Below, in pieces: positions 23,613-35,099 of a stretch of DNA of 64,000 nucleotides. The stretch's first letter is position 1, and every line of letters begins with the position of its first letter. The stretch covers positions 248,001-312,000 of the forward strand of contig JACGCK010000009.1 in the NCBI GenBank assembly GCA_014925825.1, read 5' to 3'. The notes under the pieces are model-generated. The model saw only the letters and a list, made by a program, of their open reading frames with translations, had not been told where the DNA came from and searched no databases. This stretch comes from Pholiota molesta. Its lineage: Eukaryota > Basidiomycota > Agaricomycetes > Agaricales > Strophariaceae. The translations under genes and the position numbers were made by a program.

Positions 23613-24064
23613 CCGACAGAAGTGGAGTACCTCCGTTTCGCTAAAGTTCAAATGAATGAAGCAAATCGAGGGATCCCCGATAGTATGAAAGGACGAGGAT
23701 GGTTCAAAGTAGGACAATCTCCATTTATTAACTACCTCGACAAACGACCGCAGCAAATGGCTGATGATGGGTACAATGCATACCGGCGAAAAATCCGCGC
23801 CCTTACTACCACCGCTTCCACCAGTATATCCGCTCCAACAGGGACTGACGCATCGTTGAGCCCATCCGGACTTGCACACGTTAACGCGGGTGCAGGAGCG
23901 GATACATTCGTTAACGCAAATGAGAATATCAACAGCGAGGCGCAGGATAGCGTAATGGACGCCATTCAACTCAACTCATTCGAACCAGTACCGGCTGATC
24001 CCGACACCACCATGAACAATGCACTCGACGAGGTGATCCCTATTCCACAACCAACCGATGGGTG
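23613..24064 (+). pseudogene. C-terminal remnant of another LTR-retroelement protein
   Basis: The open frame gives about 150 residues beginning PTEVEYLRFAKVQMNEANRG, then WFKVGQSPFINYLDKRPQQM and a Ser/Thr/Asn-rich tail ending IPQPTDG. The apparent ATG further upstream lies inside the gypsy-2 LTR, so this frame is truncated at its start. A polypurine tract and an LTR-like TGTCACGGGT follow the stop at about 100 bp, so I take it as the end of a plus-strand retroelement polyprotein. The family was not recognised. Confidence 0.5.
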
Positions 24065-24160
24065 AAACAAACCATCTTATTACTACTACACCAAAGTTAT
24101 GATGTACATACATATCCTTTCTTTTATTGTTTTTTTGTCCTAAGATTGCGTAGCAATCTC

Positions 24161-24335
24161 GAGGGGGGTATGTCACGGGTACGCTCCCTAGACGTAGTAT
24201 TTACCATTAATTGGCATCACCCTCTGGTGATGCCCACATATATACCATACTTATTTGTCATCAGGAGTTAGACCTTTTGACCCGTACACACGTAGACTAC
24301 CAATATAGATTGGTTCTGGTTTACAACGTGCGACT
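24161..24335 (+). repeat. Polypurine tract and start of a 3' LTR
   Basis: GAGGGGGGTA (24161-24170) is directly followed by TGTCACGGGTACGC (24171 onward), a typical polypurine tract/LTR junction. CCCGTACACA at 24281-24290 mirrors the start imperfectly and may be the LTR end. The block stops at about 24340 where the copia remnant begins. The matching 5' LTR was not found. Confidence 0.5.
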
Positions 24336-24338
24336 TAA

Positions 24339-26311
24339 GGTCTAACTGTAGAGCCAAGCTTTACAGGCGCACCGGATTCCATCACGATTCCCTTCTCGCG
24401 AAGGAATTCATCCCACTTCTCATTCCGCCATTCCTTCCCCATATCGACGCGGATCCGCTTCAGCTTTCTTCCCGTCTGTGTTTCGGCTTCTGCAACGTAG
24501 TCTTTGAGAGCCTGGAGTGTAACGTCCGCGGATTTATGGGTGAGGAAATATCCGTGCTTGACAGATGAGGCGCCGTCGGTCACGAGCATCATGTAAATGG
24601 CGCCGCCAAAAGAAGGTGTGTTGGTCATCACGAAAATGTCCATGTGTGCACGTTCATTGACCTCTGTCTCCTTGTCAAATTTCTCATCATACGGACACGC
24701 GGTGTGTTTCCCGTAAATGCAGTCCTCGCAGGTGGTCTTTGCATTGACATCGCCAACGAGCTGGAGTCCGGCGAGTAAGCCTTGTTTTGCAAGCGCACGG
24801 ATCGACGATAGGCTCGCATGCCCGAAACGGCGATGCCAGACTTCGAGGCTAGCTGGCTTCTCATGGGATTTGGCCGCCATGGCATGAACTGGATTGGTGA
24901 GCTTCAGGCGGTACATCGATCCCATTCGTTCGCCAGCCATGAAGTTTATTCCATCAGGATCCACAAAAGTAGCACGCCCGTTCCCAAAATTCACGGAGAA
25001 TCCTGCAATATCAAAGCGCCCAACCGAGACCAAGTTTGCAGTGAGATCTGGGGTATGAAGCACCGAGTTGAACTTCAGTGTGGTACGTGTGTTCAGCCCT
25101 GGGGATTCAACGACCTTCGTAACTGATCCCTGTCCAAGGATACGAAATTTCCCTCCTTTGCTTGCAGATTGGCCCTCCCGCGGTGCATCGAAAGCAACAT
25201 AATCAGTTCCGAAATCTGCGCGATCCACGAAACAGTGGTCACTTGCACCCGAGTCGATGTATGTCAGACCGTCAGGCGAGTTCGCGTTTGGGATGGCAAA
25301 GAGCGCAGCATCGGATACCACAACACGCTCGCTCGCATCCGCCATGAGGATGGTGTAGGTTCGTTCAGCGACAGTGTTTTGCGTGCTATCAGCGAGCGCT
25401 GCTGTGACCGTTGAGGCCGTTGGGGTTGTCGAAGGGGTGGACTGGTTTCCAGGTGTGTTTACGACCACTTTCTTTCGAAAATGAGGCGGGAATTGACCTT
25501 CCTTGCCGCCGCCCTCCCAGTAGCAGTCGGCGATTAGATGGCCTCGATGGCCGCACTTTGGATTCGTGCACTGGAGAACTGATTTCGAGGAGGATTTGGT
25601 AGTCGCTGCAAGAGCCGTGATTCCGCCTTTAGTGGTAGATATGTTCTTTCCGACTCTAGCCCAATGGAAATTCAATTTCGAGACAAGTTCTACAGATGTT
25701 GGGGTTTCATAAAGTGTAGCGACGATCGTATCCCATGAAGACGGGAGCGAGGCGAGGAGTATAATGATGAAGTCCTTATCAGTGATCTGCGCGCCGACGT
25801 CATTTGCAGTTGACCATTTCGTTCGCAGGTCCGCGATGTGGGCGATAAGATCTTCGCCTTCCTTGAGCATCGTGTTTCGTAGTTCTCGTTGCGCATTGAC
25901 GGCAAACAAGGTCGACTGTACACCATACAAATCCTTCAGCGACTTCCAGGCTATGGCGGCTGTCCCATCGGATGCCATTCCAAGCCCGACAGGGTTCGTA
26001 CAGTTGTATAGGAGTAGTCCCGTGGCCCAGGCGTCACGAACAATCCATTCGTCCAACGACGGATTTATGGAGTGCCATGGGGTGGATTCAGGGGTAGTGG
26101 TACTGGCCGCTGTAGCTTCGGCCGCTGTGGGTACTGTAGTGGTGGCAGGAGTTGTTGTTGGACTGGGTTTGGGGATTGTACCATCGAGGTACTTCTCCAC
26201 GCTTCGGATCCTGGCAGTGGTCAAGATCCAGCGGCTCCAAGACGACCAGTTCGATCCATCGAACTTCTGCGCATCTGGTAAGATAGGGGGTGTGTGCGTT
26301 TGCGAAGTCAT
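24339..26311 (-). pseudogene. Truncated Ty1/copia gag-pol (gag, protease, partial integrase)
   Basis: A single open frame of 658 residues starts at MTSQTHTPPILPDAQKFDGS. The gag region (FDGSNWSSWSRWI, residues about 17-220) is followed by a zinc knuckle near residue 250 (CTNPKCGHRGHLIADC, CX4CX4HX4C). A retroviral-type aspartic protease follows at about 352 (LTYIDSGASDHCF). The gag-pre-integrase zinc domain comes next (WHRRFGHASLSSIRALAKQG..CEDCIYGKHT). The integrase core has HMDIF and then RVDMGKEW, where RTDNGGEY is usual. After ESGAP the frame leaves copia sequence and stops, so the integrase Glu, reverse transcriptase, RNase H and 3' LTR are lost. The copy is non-functional. Confidence 0.92.
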
Positions 26312-26400
26312 CGTGTATGTGATGTTGGTTTGTATTGTGTGGTGGGTTTGTTGTATGATCTGCGGTGTTCAGTGTCTGCTCGTAGTAGTTCAGATGCGCT

Positions 26401-26414
26401 CGGGGCCCATAACC
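26401..26414 (-). other. Copia primer-binding site, half-tRNA type
   Basis: The minus strand directly after the LTR reads GGTTATGGGCCCCG. Drosophila copia and related elements prime from a cleaved initiator tRNA-Met whose anticodon-loop region gives a GGTTATGGGCCC site. The sequence here matches that known class and supports the LTR boundary at 26415. Confidence 0.75.
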
Positions 26415-26929
26415 TGAAATACGTAGAGGAACTCAGAGTCAGACACAATATGTGGGTGACAGATATATTGAGCGCAAGTAGCTACCTGAAATACGTAGAG
26501 GAACTAAGTAGTAAGGTAGTCAGCGCTGTGAACGAAGTAAGGTAAAATAATAGGCACACCTCAGAGTCAGACACAATATGTGGGTGACAGATGAGGTGCG
26601 CCGTTGCGCGTATGCGAGTATAAGTAATATGGAAAATAACGGAACGAGCACGATGTCGTGCTCGTCCCCGTGGTCCCATGATACGAGGGATATGAAATAA
26701 AGTAGAGATAGGGACGTAGAATGTACGGCTAGCGAGAGCGTCGCCGGAATAGGAAATGTCACTGATAAAAGGAGTAATGATAACAAATGAAGAAATCGGT
26801 ACGTGCAGATGGTACTTGCGGCAAGAGCCATCAAGGCTACTAGACCGGTAGCCGGCCTCTCTATGAACAAAGTGTCTATCGACAGATTCATCTTCATAGG
26901 CAGGTCGGACATCGGCCTACAAGGCTACA
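26415..26929 (-). repeat. Copia 5' LTR, 515 bp
   Basis: On the minus strand the block runs TGTAGCCTTGTAGG..CGTATTTCA, with TG..CA ends and the primer site directly after. It contains internal duplications: TGAAATACGTAGAGGAACT occurs at 26415 and 26483, and CAGAGTCAGACACAATATGT at 26431 and 26563. A diverged, shortened copy of the LTR start survives at about 39742-39785, in the other arm of the inverted duplication. Confidence 0.7.
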
Positions 26930-29494
26930 ACGATCACTTCCCTGTTCACCGTGTAGCTCATGAGCGTGACGATCACCCATTATATGACATCCGTAAATTG
27001 TGGAAAAGTTGATATCTAGTTGTAGCTCTGACAACGAAGCACTTATACAAGTGGTGGTAGAATTTAATAATGCAATGAAAAATGTGCAATAAAAAAGTTA
27101 CCCTGGAGCACGCGATGTTCGGCAAGTTGCTGTGCAGCAAGCAGTGAGTAACATATTTGGTACATATCTGAGGAGAAGTGAAGGTAAAAGGAAGAATATG
27201 CCGCAAATGTACTTTTGCAGCGTCTACTAAGATGTCATTGGGACACATACTCAATTGAAGTTGGGTTATTTTCCATTGAACCAAGTCCATCTATCTGGTT
27301 AGACAGTGTATACGTGTGTAAGACCATAGCCATTGTCAGTCTGCAAAACATAACATCAGTAATGCCGCACAAGATCAGTGCCACTTCATGAAAAACCGCG
27401 CCACGCAATCAAGTCCCGAGGGCGTGCGCATACCAAGGAAACCACGACAAAACGCACCTGCACATCCTTCATACAGAGCAGGCCGTCCGCATACATCACG
27501 ACGCGAGCGTAGTCCAGCTCCACATCTCGCGTGATGCACACATACGGCAGATGCGTGCTGAAATCGTCCGCGAAAAACGGGCACCCATGCGCGGGGCCCG
27601 CCAGCGTGGGCTCCGCGAGCGCCCAGGAATCGGCGGTCGGCGCCGGGAGGCAGCCCGTCGCAGCACGCACGGCGGCGAGCGAGAAATCGTAGACGTCGAT
27701 GCCCGCGTCCCCATGCCCGCCCCACGGGAACGCTGCGCGCTGGCCGTGAATGTATCTGCATAAGGGGTAGAGGGGTGCACGATCAGGCAGGGCCCGGGAT
27801 CACGCCGCAGCGGGGACAGATAGAATTACTGACCGTCTATCGTAGTTGGTGACCAGCCCCTCCGCCGGGGAGATCAGCCGCGTATAGCGCGGGCCCCACT
27901 CCGCCCAGGGGACGTCGCGCGGGGGCCCGCCGCGGCACGCGTGCTGCGCGATGTACGTCGTGAGCACGCGCTGGTGCGTGAACAGGAGTCCGAGCTGGCC
28001 CTCGTCCGACCAATCGGGCTGGTCGCCACAGAAATACTGGATCTGTAGGACGTGCAGCCGGTCCTCGTCGTCGGCCGTGAACGGCGCGTGTGCACGCGGA
28101 TGTGCTTGGAGCGCGCCGGTGAGGATGGATATGTTGTGGATGTCGCTTTCGGCGCGTAGCGGTGGGAGGTGGAGGGTGGCGAGATGGATGGTGGGGCAGT
28201 CGTCGACAGAGACGGAGCGGTCGAGCTTGTACAGCCGAAGCGAACCAGAGTCGTCTGCGCAGGCGAATAAAAAGTGATTGGAATCGAGGAAACTCATTGC
28301 ACATCCGCCCATGTATGTCGTAAATGAACGATCAAAAGATATCGCAGAGTCCTATACCGTTTGTGAATTATAAAATGGGTAGCGATTGGCGGGAAAATAG
28401 CGCGCACCAGCAAGAGTTCTGATGTAGTCCAATCCCATATCAATATTCGCGTGTTACTCGCCGCAAAAGAAAATGCCAATAGGTTATGTGCAATTTGTAG
28501 AACAGGATCCATACTATCATCAACAAGATACTCAAAAATGCTCTCGCCATTGAATTCCAATGAGCTCTGCAATGCCAACGGATGCGGTGCGTCGCTAGAT
28601 ATGGTGCGAACGTGAATTTGAGCGACAAAAGATGTGCTATTCAATATTGAAGATGGTGGGCAGCAAAGTCAGCTGAATGTTGGTGTGGAATCGGACCAAG
28701 ACGCGCTGCCACTCACTTTGGGACATTCTCTACAAACACCAGGAGATCCTGCGTTGGGTCCATCGTAATGCACGGAGTAAACCCCAAAGCGCGGCGAATC
28801 GTACGCCCCTTATCGTTCCCCGCGGTAGGCAACTGTATAATTTCAAGCGTGCCCTCGTCCACGTAAGCCAATGCTCCGCCGACAACGTCCCAGGCGTCCA
28901 CAAGACTGCCAAAGGGTATGGTGGCAGTGACGCGCTCCGTCCATGCGAGCGACAGCCACGCGCGACGGCGCTGCAGAAGGCGCGCGATGGCGTCGGCGGT
29001 AGGGAGGGCCGTTCCACAGGCTTTGAGGCCGTCCCAGTGCAACTGATGGATATACATTAGCTGGGATGCGTTCTTGACTAGGTTGTTCAGATATACGCAA
29101 GTCTGTGAGTCCGTCCATTCAGTGCTTTGGTCGTAGATTGTTCACTTTTAGAAGGGCATTACCATCGCACAGCGAGTGAGAGATACCGCATCGAGGTTCC
29201 GAAGGATCCGAATCTGCAGCTCTGGTGGTATGGCGACAAAGTCGCATGTCGTAGTGGTTGAAAGCATGTTGGACAACATTCTATTGCCGGTGCACTATGC
29301 CGTGCAAACGAGCCGGACTATGCCGGACGGACGAGTCGACCGCGCGCAGTGCGCACTGCGGGAATGCGCGACCTCCAGGCAGCCTTCAACTCATATTTAG
29401 AGCTTAAGAGACCATCGTGAATATCAGAACGCATAAGCAGCACCGTTGCTCACATATACATACAAATTTGTTATCTCCATGGTACAAATAAGTA
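26929..29494. repeat. Left arm of the F-box inverted duplication
   Basis: Reverse-complemented, this arm matches 36293-39751 once the foldback insertion at 38820-39708 is removed. Identity is high, including introns and promoter. Both arms carry one complete F-box gene. The unique core between them is about 6.8 kb. Confidence 0.85.
27299..29279 (-). CDS. F-box protein with WD40-like C-terminal region (copy F1)
   Basis: Six exons can be placed: 29279-29163, 29102-28717, 28636-28408, 28351-27834, 27755-27458 and 27340-27299, giving 529 residues with all phases consistent. An F-box lies at residues 13-40 (DFVAIPPELQIRILRNLDAV). The rest is beta-rich and WD-like, with RILIWDWTTSELLL and SGSLRLYKLDRSVSV marking two blades. 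The C-terminus is TDNGYGLTHVYTV. F-box proteins usually recruit substrates to SCF ubiquitin ligases through the C-terminal part; the target here is unknown. The acceptor of intron 2 is shifted downstream (ATTGAATAG) because the family acceptor TTTACAG is TTTACTG here, so exon 3 is slightly shortened. The gene is almost identical to copy F2 in the opposite arm. Confidence 0.88.
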
Positions 29495-29870
29495 TACTAA
29501 ATTGGAATCAAGTCCATTTATCTGGTTAGACCAAGGTTAGACACCATATACATGTAGTCTCCTAAAACAGACCTTATAAATCAAATGTACGCACTGAGAA
29601 CAGTAAAGCGTAGGCTCAATCCCACCGCCCTTTGGACCCCAAAGTAGGATTGAGCGCACGAGTTGAGAGAGGCGATTACTTAGTGTTGTTCTTGTGAAGG
29701 CCACAACAGATGCCTTCCCGGCCACCCGGATGGCGCGTCTGTCCAACTCAAGTTGTAATTACTACTCGGCCAACCAAGAGCTTGTGTCATTTGTATCATT
29801 CTCCTTACAACAAGAGTCTTACGGACGTAAACCTTTTAACCTACGTTCTATCCATATCAGCAAATCGAAT
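29495..29870. other. Intergenic, nothing recognised
   Basis: This stretch lies between the end of the inverted-duplication arm and the 3' end of the next F-box gene. Only short out-of-context frames are present, and I see no RNA gene, repeat or regulatory signal. Confidence 0.4.
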
Positions 29871-31445
29871 TCAACTGCCATTCACCTCGATAATGTCTTC
29901 TTGGCACTGTATCTTCCACTTCACACCCGCCTCGCCCAAATGCACTATTCTCTCAAGTGTCTCCTCACCAATCGTAGAAGCTAAATCCAAATCAAACGTC
30001 GTCGTCAGACAAATTGCGACGTCCTCAAGCGCATGTCTATGGCATTCCAGACCTGTCGAAGAATGTGCGGTGGGAGTGCCGAAGATACTTGGGACCAGTG
30101 TCCATTCGTCGATCGAGTCCGTTTTCAAAGTCAACGAACGGAGAGCTGGCAGATATCGCGTCTTTTTCTGCCCATCGACAATCGAAAATTCGGCGAGAGG
30201 AGCAAAGATATTGGATGACGCAGGTGTCGGATAGTCCGAGCGAAACTCCATGTGTAGGTGCTGCAACGTCGGAATTCCTTCATATATTTTCATGAGATCA
30301 TTCGTGAAACCTATATTTGCGTTCAGAAGCGATAGCCTCTCCAAAGAGCATCCAGACCTCTCCAGAAACGTGACGATCAGGTCCATCTCGACCGGCTGGC
30401 GAGTAAATGTGAGGACAAGAGTCGTCAGTGAAGGACATGACAAAAGCCATAAAGCTCGAATATACATATGGGTTTGAATGAATTCGAGATAGTGGATGTT
30501 GGGCTGCACAATAGGGTCATATGGTAGAAAATATTCTTCATGTTGTGCCCTTCCTTTGGGGGCCCATCGGACAGTGTAATTCGTAAGGTGAGGTGCTCTT
30601 CGGAGAGCTTCGAAGCACTCCGCCGGTGGCACCTTTCCTATCTCTAGTTGTATGAGGTGGCGCCAATCGAATTTTATTACTGCAAGCCTAATACCTATGA
30701 TCGAGAGCTTGATTAACCGCTTTGAATATATGTTCAGTGTGTGACTGACGAAACGAGATTCATAGTTTGCGTTTATGTGCAGCGTGTGTAGTTGCGCAAG
30801 TTCGTTTCTGTTGCTCGAAAAACGGTATAACCATGTGGGAGTACCATCGTACTTTAGCTGCAGCCAGCGATCAGCGTACCGATTGAGCACGTCGATTATC
30901 TCCAAAGCGGGCTCGTGAAGATCGGTTATACTGGCACAGACGCTGATTGAAAGTGGAAGCACGCCAGCACGGTCTATCCACTCTTGCACAAAGGGGACCC
31001 CACCAGTGATTATAGGAGAGGTTTTGGAATTCGAAGACTGGAGGTAAAGGAGGAGGGTGTTCCAGAGCTGAGGTGTTGAAAGCGCTATAGCTCTCCATCT
31101 TCGGCAGACAGTCGAAAGAATAAATGGAGCACGGATCGTGCTGAGTTGCACATTTCGGAGGTCGATCTCCATGGCATCTTGGGGAGTGCACAATTGAAAA
31201 ATATATCCCGTAATTTCTGGGGGTAGGCGGTCAGTAAGGCGATCGTGGTTGTCGTTTGCTTCCTCCTTCAACCTCCGATGCTCGTTGACAAGGCCAGCAA
31301 GCATAATCTTCGTTTGCTTGATTTTTACCTCCAGTTCTGCAAGGTTTTGGCATGGTCCACAAACATTTGGGTCCGCCGGATCGCACAAATATTTGCCATC
31401 GGAGAGTTGATAATCGCAGTTTTGGCAGACCTGATTGGATGACAT
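29871..31445 (-). CDS. F-box protein with cysteine-rich N-terminus and leucine-rich repeats
   Basis: This single-exon gene encodes about 524 residues from the preferred start MSSNQVCQNC; an in-frame ATG 17 codons upstream (31496) is possible but adds a poorly conserved lead. Residues 6-31 hold CQNC..CDPADPNVCGPC, a possible zinc ribbon. Residues 32-62 form a charged coiled coil (LAELEVKIKQTKIMLAGLVN). An F-box follows at about 70-120 (RLPPEITGYIFQLC, then LSTVCRRWRAIALSTPQLWN). The remaining 380 residues have irregular leucine-rich spacing (LAQLHTLHINANYE, LTTLVLTF, LERLSLLNANIGF, LPALRSLTLKTDS). This layout is the common basidiomycete F-box/LRR type, a predicted substrate receptor of SCF ubiquitin ligase. 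It is unrelated in sequence to the WD-like F-box cluster around it. Confidence 0.9.
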   Translation of the reverse strand: MSSNQVCQNCDYQLSDGKYLCDPADPNVCGPCQNLAELEVKIKQTKIMLAGLVNEHRRLKEEANDNHDRLTDRLPPEITGYIFQLCTPQDAMEIDLRNVQLSTIRAPFILSTVCRRWRAIALSTPQLWNTLLLYLQSSNSKTSPIITGGVPFVQEWIDRAGVLPLSISVCASITDLHEPALEIIDVLNRYADRWLQLKYDGTPTWLYRFSSNRNELAQLHTLHINANYESRFVSHTLNIYSKRLIKLSIIGIRLAVIKFDWRHLIQLEIGKVPPAECFEALRRAPHLTNYTVRWAPKGRAQHEEYFLPYDPIVQPNIHYLEFIQTHMYIRALWLLSCPSLTTLVLTFTRQPVEMDLIVTFLERSGCSLERLSLLNANIGFTNDLMKIYEGIPTLQHLHMEFRSDYPTPASSNIFAPLAEFSIVDGQKKTRYLPALRSLTLKTDSIDEWTLVPSIFGTPTAHSSTGLECHRHALEDVAICLTTTFDLDLASTIGEETLERIVHLGEAGVKWKIQCQEDIIEVNGS

Positions 31446-32039
31446 GATTGTTTCTGAGGATGTTAATAATGCTAAGTAACAATTGGTAGGTATCAATTTT
31501 AGGATAAGATGTGGATCGCTGTGGATCGACGATGACGCTCACCAAAGGCGCAGGCACAGATGAGTCGGGATATCGAGAACTCAAGGCCACTCGTAGAAAA
31601 CGTTAGGTCCTAGACAAATCCGTAGAACTGTAAATAGATTTCAGCCTTGGAATAGCACTTGGCAAGTCAAAGGGCAGTGGCAAGTTGGTGGTTGAGCTAC
31701 TAGCTATACTTGGTTCAAGATGAGTGGTGGTGGTGGGCTGGTGGCGCCGCGGCCTTGGGCGACAGCGACAAGGGTTGCACGTGATTTTATTATTTCGCGA
31801 CGCCGAGAGTTGCCTTGCAATGTTACAAAATGTTACACGAATACACCTTGCCTCCGTACACCAACAGCGTTTGTGCCAACGACGAAAGCCATCATCTCAA
31901 TTGAAGTTTGATCCTATAATCTATTCATGAACGTCTGACGTGGCCACCGGTTCCGGAATACTCTCACTGCGCGGTGACTCTTCAGCAACTGGTACTCTTC
32001 AAGCTTCAAGCTTTGGGCTAGCTTCATTGGCTTTCTGAC
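31446..32039. promoter_or_regulatory. Divergent intergenic region
   Basis: About 600 bp separate the minus-strand F-box/LRR gene from the plus-strand GH47 gene and must hold both promoters. No clear TATA box or known site stands out. The plus-strand open frames at 31720-31930 lack splice context and are not called. Confidence 0.4.
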
Positions 32040-34824
32040 ATGCTCAGATTCTCGAAATGTATGTCCTTGCCTTGATATTCAAGCAGCGGTGTTACCATTG
32101 ACACGCACCTCAACCAGCCAGACTGTTGGCCGTGATCTTGGCCACCATCATCTTGTTGACTTACGCGCACTGGGTGAATGATGCTTTCTAAAGCTTTTCA
32201 CAGTAAATGCGATCTTGAAAACTCATACGTGTCTTAGATTGGTTTCTTTAGTGTCCGGTATCGCAAAGACGAATGGAGTGATCCCGAGGATTGGACTGCA
32301 GATACCCCAAGTTCAACGGCCCCACCAAAACCCACAGAACCTCTTCGCACCCATCCAGAAACTGCAAGCGACTGGAAAGAGCCGGAAACGAGTGCAATTC
32401 TCGAAGCAGATATCGTGAAGCGAGACGAAATCGTGGAAGCTTTCAAGGTACGTGCTTTCGTTCCATCGTCCTTGCTTATCGGCTAACTCAAATCCAAGCA
32501 CGCATGGTCAGCATACGGTTAGCCTCACGCGCTGCTTATTCGAATATGACAGCCCTCTGATTTTTATATAGAGCGGGACGCTATGGGCAGCGACGAATAT
32601 CATCCCATAGCGAAGAAAGGCTCCAATCTGAACCACGAAGGCGGGGTGGGCTTCACCGTCGTCGATGCCATCGACACGATGCAGATCATGGGCCTGACGG
32701 ACGAGTATCAAAGAGCCAAAGACTGGATCGCCCAGAATCTGACATTCGAGCGGGACGGCAACTTCAATACCTTCGAGGTGCGTGCTTGTCTGCCTACCCT
32801 TTGCTCTTGAAAACTTATAACGGTGTTATGCGATAGACCACCATCCGTGTCCTAGGCGGCCTCCTCTCAGCGTACCACTTCTCCCATAACGACCCCGTAT
32901 TCCTAGAGAAAGCCGTAGACCTGGGCGACCGCCTCCTGACCGCGTTCGACACCCCGTCGGGGCTACCGCTCTCGGATGTCAACCTCAAGCACCGCAAAGG
33001 CGTGAAAGGCGTGGCGCCCACGAGCACGGCCGAGGCGTCGACGCTGCAGCTCGAGTTCCGCTATCTGAGTGTGCTGACGGGGAACGAGACGTACTGGCGG
33101 AAGGCGGAACATGTGAGATTAATGTTTGGGTTGTGGAGATGGAGAGGCTGATTCTTGAGCTGGGTGTTGCGTATGGGTATAGGCTATGAAGGTTATTAGA
33201 GATGCGAAGATGCCGGAGGTCGTGGTTCCTATTTTTATGAAGCAAGTGCAGCGATGTCAGAACTTGCCGTGGAATGTTGACATTGACTTTTATTTTCTAG
33301 TGCCGATACTGGCCAGTTCCAGATATCAGAGATCCGTCTGGGTTCACGAGGAGATTCTTATTATGAATATTTATTGTGAGTGGCCTGCCAGCGCTTCGCA
33401 AGTAGAATCTGAAGGGAAACCGCTTATGAAGGAAACAATATTTGCAAACGGTCAGCACTCAAAGAGAATCGTCCTTCTTTCTAAACAATCTGATTTTGAT
33501 CCGCAGAACAAAACAGAAAACGTCTACCTTCAAGTACGCCTGCAAAGACCTGGAGCCTGATAATGATTATTAAATTTTTTTTTTTTTGAAGATGTACGAA
33601 GAAACCATGAAAGCCATCCGTACGACCCTCGTGCGCAAAGGCCTCGTCAAAGGACTGACATACACCATCGAGCTTCTCCCAGACCACCGGCCGAAGCAGC
33701 GAGTGTACGCCTACCCCCCTCTCTCCGTTCCCTGCCGTAGGATAACCAACACCTCATCCCCGTAGAATATGGCGAGAATCTCATAAACAAGACCACCTCG
33801 TGTGTTTCCTTGGCGGCTCGCTGTTATTAGGCGCCGCCACTACAGGGTCCACCGGCACCGTGTCCGTCCCCCCGCAGCGCGCCGAGCTGACGCCGACCGG
33901 GAAGGCGGATTGGGCGCTCGGCGCGGAGCTGATCGATACGTGCGTGGACACGTATATGTCGACTGCGACGTGAGTTCTGCCCCCTCTATACCTGGGCGTG
34001 CGAAGGCTGTTGCGGTTGTGCTGATCTCGCGTTTTTGTGTTCCGTAGGGGGCTCTCCCCGGAGATCGTGTATTTCTGGGATCGGGATGCGGGAGGGAAGG
34101 AGAGGGATTGGTACATCAAAGGCAACGAGTACGTCCTTCCCCCCATAAACGTGTGCTTCACCCGGGTGTCTGACTCCCCCTCAGAAATCGCGCGCGGCCT
34201 TCCTATGACGCCCGCTACATCCTGCGGTACGTCCCTCATCACTATGCACGCCCCGTCCGTGGCGTTTGGATCATTGCTGATTGGGTATGCAGACCGGAGA
34301 CCGTAGAGTCTCTGTTCATCGCCTACCGTCTTACGGGGGACGCGAAATATCGGGAGTCCGGGTGGAGGATCTTCCAAGCCATCCAGAAGTACTGCCGCGT
34401 GGACACCGGGGGCTACGCGTCCGTCTTGGACGTGGATAATGTGCACACGGAGAGGATTGACAAGATGGAAACGTTCTTTTTGGTATGCAAGCAATGCCTC
34501 TTTTTCGGTGTACGGGTTCGAGAGCTGATGGTGGTCGCGCCTTGGGATTCAGAGCGAGACGCTGAAGTATTTGTATCTGCTGTTCTCGGACGAGAAGGTC
34601 GTATCGCTTGACAGTGCGTTAGACCTGCTTTTCTTTGTCTCGCGTTTGGAGTGGTTGGCTGATTCTGTATGTTCATGCTTGCAGAATATGTGTTCAACAC
34701 CGAGGTATGCATTACTCTTACCTTCTGCATGATTGGATTATTGAACACTGAATTGAACGATCTCCCTTTGTAGGCGCATCCACTACCAATATTCAGCCCA
34801 TCGATCAAAACGGCGTCGTTCTAA
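32040..34824 (+). CDS. Class I alpha-1,2-mannosidase (GH47), type II membrane protein
   Basis: Eighteen exons can be joined in frame: 32040-32058, 32118-32173, 32238-32447, 32499-32517, 32572-32777, 32837-33112, 33183-33241, 33301-33375, 33432-33450, 33507-33533, 33592-33704, 33766-33969, 34048-34128, 34185-34226, 34293-34482, 34553-34613, 34685-34704 and 34774-34824. They give 575 residues. Residues 8-25 are a signal anchor (RLLAVILATIILLTYAHW) and 26-95 a stem. The catalytic (alpha/alpha)7 barrel starts at HAWSAYERDAMGSDEYHP (96-113). Further GH47 signatures are GFTVVDAIDTMQIMGL, SEIRLGSRGDSYYEYLLKQY, HKQDHLVCFLGGSLLLGA and DARYILRPETVESL. C373 and C419 match the conserved disulfide pair, and T558 in VFNTEAHP the calcium-binding Thr. 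The enzyme trims mannose from N-glycans in the ER/Golgi lumen. Intron 7 uses a GC donor (GCAAGT), and exons 1, 4 and 9 are only 19 nt. Confidence 0.93.
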
Positions 34825-35099
34825 GTAGCGCTGTGGTTCTGTATCTCGTACCCCCTAGACACCTACTCGATACATACACTGATAATTCATGTGGCAAGCC
34901 GCATTGTATATTTACGCTCTGAGATACTTTTATCCTTGGGGATACTTCTACAGTGTGTTGTCGCCTGGAGGACGGGCGTCTGTTGTGCGAGAGAGAACCC
35001 GCGAGACATGGACGACTCTGCGAGGAGATATGCAGACCGTCGAAGAAGCTGGATATGCGGCACGAGTAGTATTGGAAGGCAGGGTGGCTTGCTGCTTCG

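Noticed and set aside
31720..31930. Two plus-strand frames of 63 and 68 aa upstream of GH47
   Set aside because: They are low-complexity starts (Gly/Val) with no splice link to the mannosidase. The anchor-encoding exons at 32040-32173 give a complete start.
34413..34808. 131-aa minus-strand frame opposite the GH47 3' exons
   Set aside because: It is a shadow of conserved mannosidase coding sequence.
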